This document shows, one piece after another, positions 61,667-64,000 of a DNA stretch of 64,000 nt. The notes below the pieces were generated by a model, which worked only from the letters and a program-made list of their open reading frames with translations, was not told the DNA's origin and did no database searches. The stretch spans positions 372,001 to 436,000 of the forward strand of contig CAVUHX010000037.1 of NCBI GenBank assembly GCA_963741405.1, in the 5' to 3' direction. The translations under genes were made by a program, and so were the position numbers. Origin of the DNA: Roseiarcus sp963741405 (GTDB taxonomy: Bacteria; Pseudomonadota; Alphaproteobacteria; Rhizobiales; Beijerinckiaceae). Numbering within the stretch: the stretch's first letter is position 1; every line of letters starts with the position of its first letter.

Positions 61667-62133
61667 CAGGACGCCTCGTCGCCGGGCATCGACAGGCCCA
61701 GCAGCAAAGCCACTTTTTTTTGGATTTCGACGATCGCCTCGGCGCGCTGCAAGCGCAACGTCACGCTCTTGTAGTCGCGCTGCAACTGCGCATGTTCGGC
61801 CGCCAGCGGGTTGGGCTCGGCGACCTTGGGGCCGCGCTTGACCGCCTTCAGCGCCTCGCAGGCGCCGGCGTCGCGTTGCCGACGCCAATCCGTCAACAGT
61901 GAGGAATACAGCCCCTCGCGCCGCAGGATCGCGCCAATGCCGCCCGGCCCCGCCTCATCGACCTGGCGAAGTATCCCAAGCTTGTAGGCGGTCGTGAACG
62001 TCCGACGGCGTGGCCGGTCGGAGAGTTCAGGCGAGGCCGCCGATGGCTCCGCAACAACGATCGGCCTACGGCCTCCCTCTGTTGCGGAGCCATCGGCAAG
62101 AGTTGTTTCGAAGGGGATGAGCGGCATGACCAT
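61666..62133 (-). CDS. IS3-family OrfA (helix-turn-helix protein)
   Basis: This 155-residue DNA-binding subunit of an IS3-family transposase has TFTTAYKLGILRQVDEAGPG and AILRREGLYSSLLTDWRRQR, the helix-turn-helix. A leucine-zipper-like region LAAEHAQLQRDYKSVTLRLQ ends in VEIQKKVALLLGL. The slippery AAAAAAAAG run lies in the QKKV codons. It ends TGA overlapping the OrfB ATG. Two ATG codons (62133 and 62127) could start it. Together with OrfB this is a complete coding set. Confidence 0.88.
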   Translation of the reverse strand: MVMPLIPFETTLADGSATEGGRRPIVVAEPSAASPELSDRPRRRTFTTAYKLGILRQVDEAGPGGIGAILRREGLYSSLLTDWRRQRDAGACEALKAVKRGPKVAEPNPLAAEHAQLQRDYKSVTLRLQRAEAIVEIQKKVALLLGLSMPGDEAS

Positions 62134-62211
62134 GGGAGCATATGACCTCAGCCCTCAAGGGTAAACTCCAGGGGGGCGTTTGTCTCATCGTCATTGGCAC
62201 GGAGGGTTGCG

Positions 62212-62710
62212 CGAACGCCAGCAGCGACCGGTTCACCCGCCAAAGTCCCTGGAGTTCCCTCGTGACCTCGGGAATGAAAGCCGTTCCCGCCGCCGCCTTG
62301 GGCGAGGCCGGGTCATGGAAACGCGCCAACCAGGCCGACAGCGCCGAAGGCGAGGGCGTCGCGCGCTCCCGCTCGCGCCGCCACCGGGTCTTCAACGCGC
62401 GACGTTCGGCTCGAGACAGCAAATCCTTCTCGATCGCCCGAAGAATCGCCGAAAACTCGCCGTCGCGCTCCAACCGCTCGATGTCGTCAACGCAATCGCC
62501 GCCGGCCAGGTTCAGCAACACCACCGCCAGAACCATCTGGATGTCCAGCCAGCCCTGGCTTCCCGCCACGCCAACATGCCGCTGGATCGCCGCCCCCAGC
62601 CCACTGGCCTTCACCAGATCGAGATAGACCGCAAGACCGGCCAACGACGTCAACCCATGGCGCGACGAATCGCTCTCGTACTGGAAATCAAGCACGCCCT
62701 GTGCCAACAT
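62212..62710 (-). pseudogene. IS1380-family transposase, N-terminal third
   Basis: From ATG 62710 the frame reads MLAQGVLDFQYESDSSRHGL, LAVYLDLVKASGLGAAIQRH, GWLDIQMVLAVVLLNLAGGD and RFHDPASPKAAAGTAFIPEV, then RVNRSLLAFAQ. Homology ends there because the IS3 element begins. The continuation, QEHAQATTATLDMDA, is on the far side of the IS3 at 55835. The ~60 bases upstream contain GGTTTGCGAGTCGCAAACC, a palindrome likely near the IS1380 end. Confidence 0.85.
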
Positions 62711-62789
62711 CCCCGCACCCCGGTGGTGATGGTTTGCGAGTCGCAAACCAAAACTATCTCCTTGATCCCTCAAGGCCAACGGGGAACTT

Positions 62790-63548
62790 CAATTTCTTGA
62801 CGATGAATCCAAGTATATCGAGCAGGAGTTCCGGGTCGTCTATGAGAGCCGCGCGGGGTTGATCGCCTTGCTGCATCGGCTTGGCCTCGAATATCACAAG
62901 CCTGAAGTCATCGGGCGCAAGCTCGACGCCAAGAAGCAACAGGCGTTCATCGCGGCCTACGACGACCTCTTGAATTCGCTTGGCCCGGACGAGGCGGCGC
63001 TGTTCGTGGACGCCGTGCATCCGACGCACGCCGCGCGGCCCGTCGGATGCTGGGCGCCGGCCGAGGACAATCTGGCGATCGAGCAAACCAGCGGACGCCA
63101 GCGCCTCAACATTCACGGTGCGATCGATCTGGAGACCGGGAAAACCGCGATGATCGACGTTGAAACCGTCGACGCGGCTTCGACGATACGGCTACTGGAA
63201 GCGATCGAAGCGATGTATCCACTGCTCGTGCTGATCCACGTATTCTTGGACAATGCGCGTTATCATCACGCCAAGATCGTGCAGGAGTGGCTGGCGCAGC
63301 CGGGGCGCCGCGTCACGCTGCATTTCATCCCGGCCTACTGCCAGCATTTGAACCCGATTGAGCGGCTGTGGGGCCTGATGCACAAGCATCTGACGCACAA
63401 CAAGACTTACGCCACATATCGCGAATTCGCCGAGGTGGCGCTCGACTTCCTACGCAAAAAAGTCCCCAAATGCTGGCCAGAATTTTGCAATTCGGTCACC
63501 GACAATTTCCGCGTCATCAACCCAAAGGATTTTCGGGTTCTGGCGTGA
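62790..63548 (+). pseudogene. IS630-family (second type) transposase, 5'-truncated
   Basis: This is the C-terminal ~250 residues of an IS630 transposase of another subgroup than the intact one: FRVVYESRAGLIALLHRLGL, EAALFVDAVHPTHAARPVGC (first Asp), LIHVFLDNARYHHAKIVQEW (second Asp) and FIPAYCQHLNPIERLWGLMH (Glu). It ends normally with NFRVINPKDFRVLA. The N-terminal helix-turn-helix domain, about 110 residues, is missing and replaced by the IS1380 end. The rest is well preserved, so truncation came with the IS1380 insertion or a deletion. Confidence 0.82.
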
Positions 63549-63560
63549 CCGGGGTATATA

Positions 63561-63809
63561 GTCGAGACAATCACCAAGCACGAAGTCGTCATCGGCAGGC
63601 TATTTCAGTCGGCGTTGGAGGGCGACATCGCGGCGTCGCGCTTGGTACTTTTCGGGCTCGCGCAAAACGCGCCCGACCCGTCCGCCGCGCCGGCGGAGGA
63701 CGAGACCGCAAACCTGGCCCTTGGCGCGACGCCGGACGAGGAGACTCTGCGCCGCATGCTGGCGCGCTTCACGCATCTGCAGCCGAAGGACGCGGAGGCG
63801 GGCACATGA
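63561..63809 (+). pseudogene. 5'-truncated small conserved protein (DUF5681-like)
   Basis: The frame VETITKHEVVIGRLFQSALE continues with GDIAASRLVLFGLAQNAP and ends with LRRMLARFTHLQPKDAEAGT at 63809. Composition and place, directly before a terminase-like gene with an ATGA overlap, match the C-terminus of DUF5681 proteins found next to phage large terminases. The start is missing because the IS630 fragment ends 12 bases upstream. A TTG at 63615 could start a 64-residue product. Confidence 0.45.
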
Positions 63810-64000
63810 GCGACGACGCGCGCGCGAAAGTCGACCCGCCTCCCGCTCTTGCGGGAAGCGGACCGAAGATCAATGCCGACAAGCTCCAGTTTGAGGCGCT
63901 TGTGACATTCGCGCGCGCAGACTTCTGGTGCTTCGTCGAGTTGATGTCTCCGTCGGGCGCCGCAGTCTCGGCGGGCGTTCGCCGAGCGTCGAGGGAGGCG
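63806..64000 (+). CDS. possible phage terminase large subunit, start only
   Basis: The ATG overlaps the preceding stop (ATGA) and the frame stays open for 65 codons to the window edge. KINADKLQFEALVTFARADF and WCFVELM resemble the N-terminal region of phage large terminases that follow DUF5681 genes (ARSDFWSFVELMFPVLHPG-like in relatives). After ELM the sequence departs (SPSGAAVSAGVRRASREA), so it may already be damaged. Only the edge is visible; the call depends on what lies to the right. Confidence 0.4.
   Translation, partial: MSDDARAKVDPPPALAGSGPKINADKLQFEALVTFARADFWCFVELMSPSGAAVSAGVRRASREA

Larger units (their letters stand above)
55841..62206 (-). mobile_element. IS3-family element, itself interrupted
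   Basis: Its ends contain TGTCAACGACAATGAGAC (from 55846) and, reversed, TGCCAATGACGATGAGAC (to 62199). The flanks share TTGCG at 55836-55840 and 62207-62211, a 5-base target duplication in the IS1380 gene. The orfA/orfB genes lie at 60656-62133. The left 125 bases are separated from the rest by a 4.66 kb insertion (55966-60623). TCAGACCTCCTGAC at 55880 and its reverse complement at 60640 were a stem in the IS3's 3' non-coding end. The exact terminal bases are uncertain by a few positions. Confidence 0.72.

Overview
The window is GC-rich throughout, dense in genes, and reads like an alphaproteobacterial chromosome, most likely Hyphomicrobiales (Rhizobiales). This rests on alphaproteobacterial-style addB-addA, pckA, the aerobic cobalamin genes cobQ/cobO/cbiB/cobC, a DUF1127 gene, and many IS elements of kinds common in that order. 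Genus cannot be fixed from the sequence alone.

Layout. (1) 0.3-4.2 kb: two tandem Gfo/Idh/MocA oxidoreductases, the upstream one broken and abutting a fragment of a sugar ABC permease; then a spermidine-synthase-like methyltransferase, a cytochrome b561 and a secreted CHRD protein. (2) 4.5-7.8 kb: an operon of sensor kinase, single-domain receiver and receiver-adenylate cyclase. (3) 7.8-9.2 kb: a GntR/FCD repressor facing a frameshifted orphan phenol-hydroxylase P0 subunit, with three copies of a palindromic motif between them. (4) 9.3-16.3 kb: a neutral-lipid cluster (SDR, alpha/beta hydrolase, WS/DGAT, second hydrolase, acyl-CoA ligase, and a paralogous hydrolase on the opposite strand). 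(5) 17-20.7 kb: pckA with a terminator, a Sel1-like anchored protein and a TAXI-type periplasmic protein. (6) 20.7-27.4 kb: addB-addA recombination nuclease. (7) 27.4-32.2 kb: cobalamin genes, followed by a glycoside hydrolase 43 remnant. (8) 32.6-37.3 kb: an epoxide-hydrolase-like enzyme, an FAD oxidoreductase, a GlcD/Dld-type dehydrogenase and a small conserved protein. (9) 37.5-42.5 kb: a tightly overlapped six-gene minus-strand operon (SDR, GMC oxidoreductase, DoxX, cupin, SMP-30 lactonase, VOC) that looks like a sugar or alcohol oxidation cassette. (10) 42.9-46.5 kb: a nucleoside-phosphorylase-like protein, a small ORF, a class II aldolase and hemC.

From about 46.9 kb to the end the window is an accessory graveyard. 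It holds a frameshifted DUF3175 gene, a chimera of UdgX, a thiamine-diphosphate enzyme and a group II intron maturase, a broken ISAs1 transposase, a DUF1127 gene whose stop codon was hit by an IS5-family element, a degraded large ORF and an IstB remnant. It then holds a nest of insertion sequences that can be unpacked exactly: an IS1380 gene is split by an IS3 element, the IS3 carries a ~2.5 kb element with TGTCCGG ends, and that element's transposase is split at one TA by an IS5 copy plus an IS630 copy. Removing each element with one target duplication restores the reading frame in two of the three layers. The right edge has an IS630 fragment and what may be the start of a prophage packaging module.

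At least seven otherwise well-preserved reading frames are broken by single-base indels (near 1830, 8996, 47085, 50545, 55066, 56467 and elsewhere). Either this strain is accumulating pseudogenes or the assembly carries residual indel errors; raw-read checking would decide. I found no rRNA, tRNA or CRISPR array.
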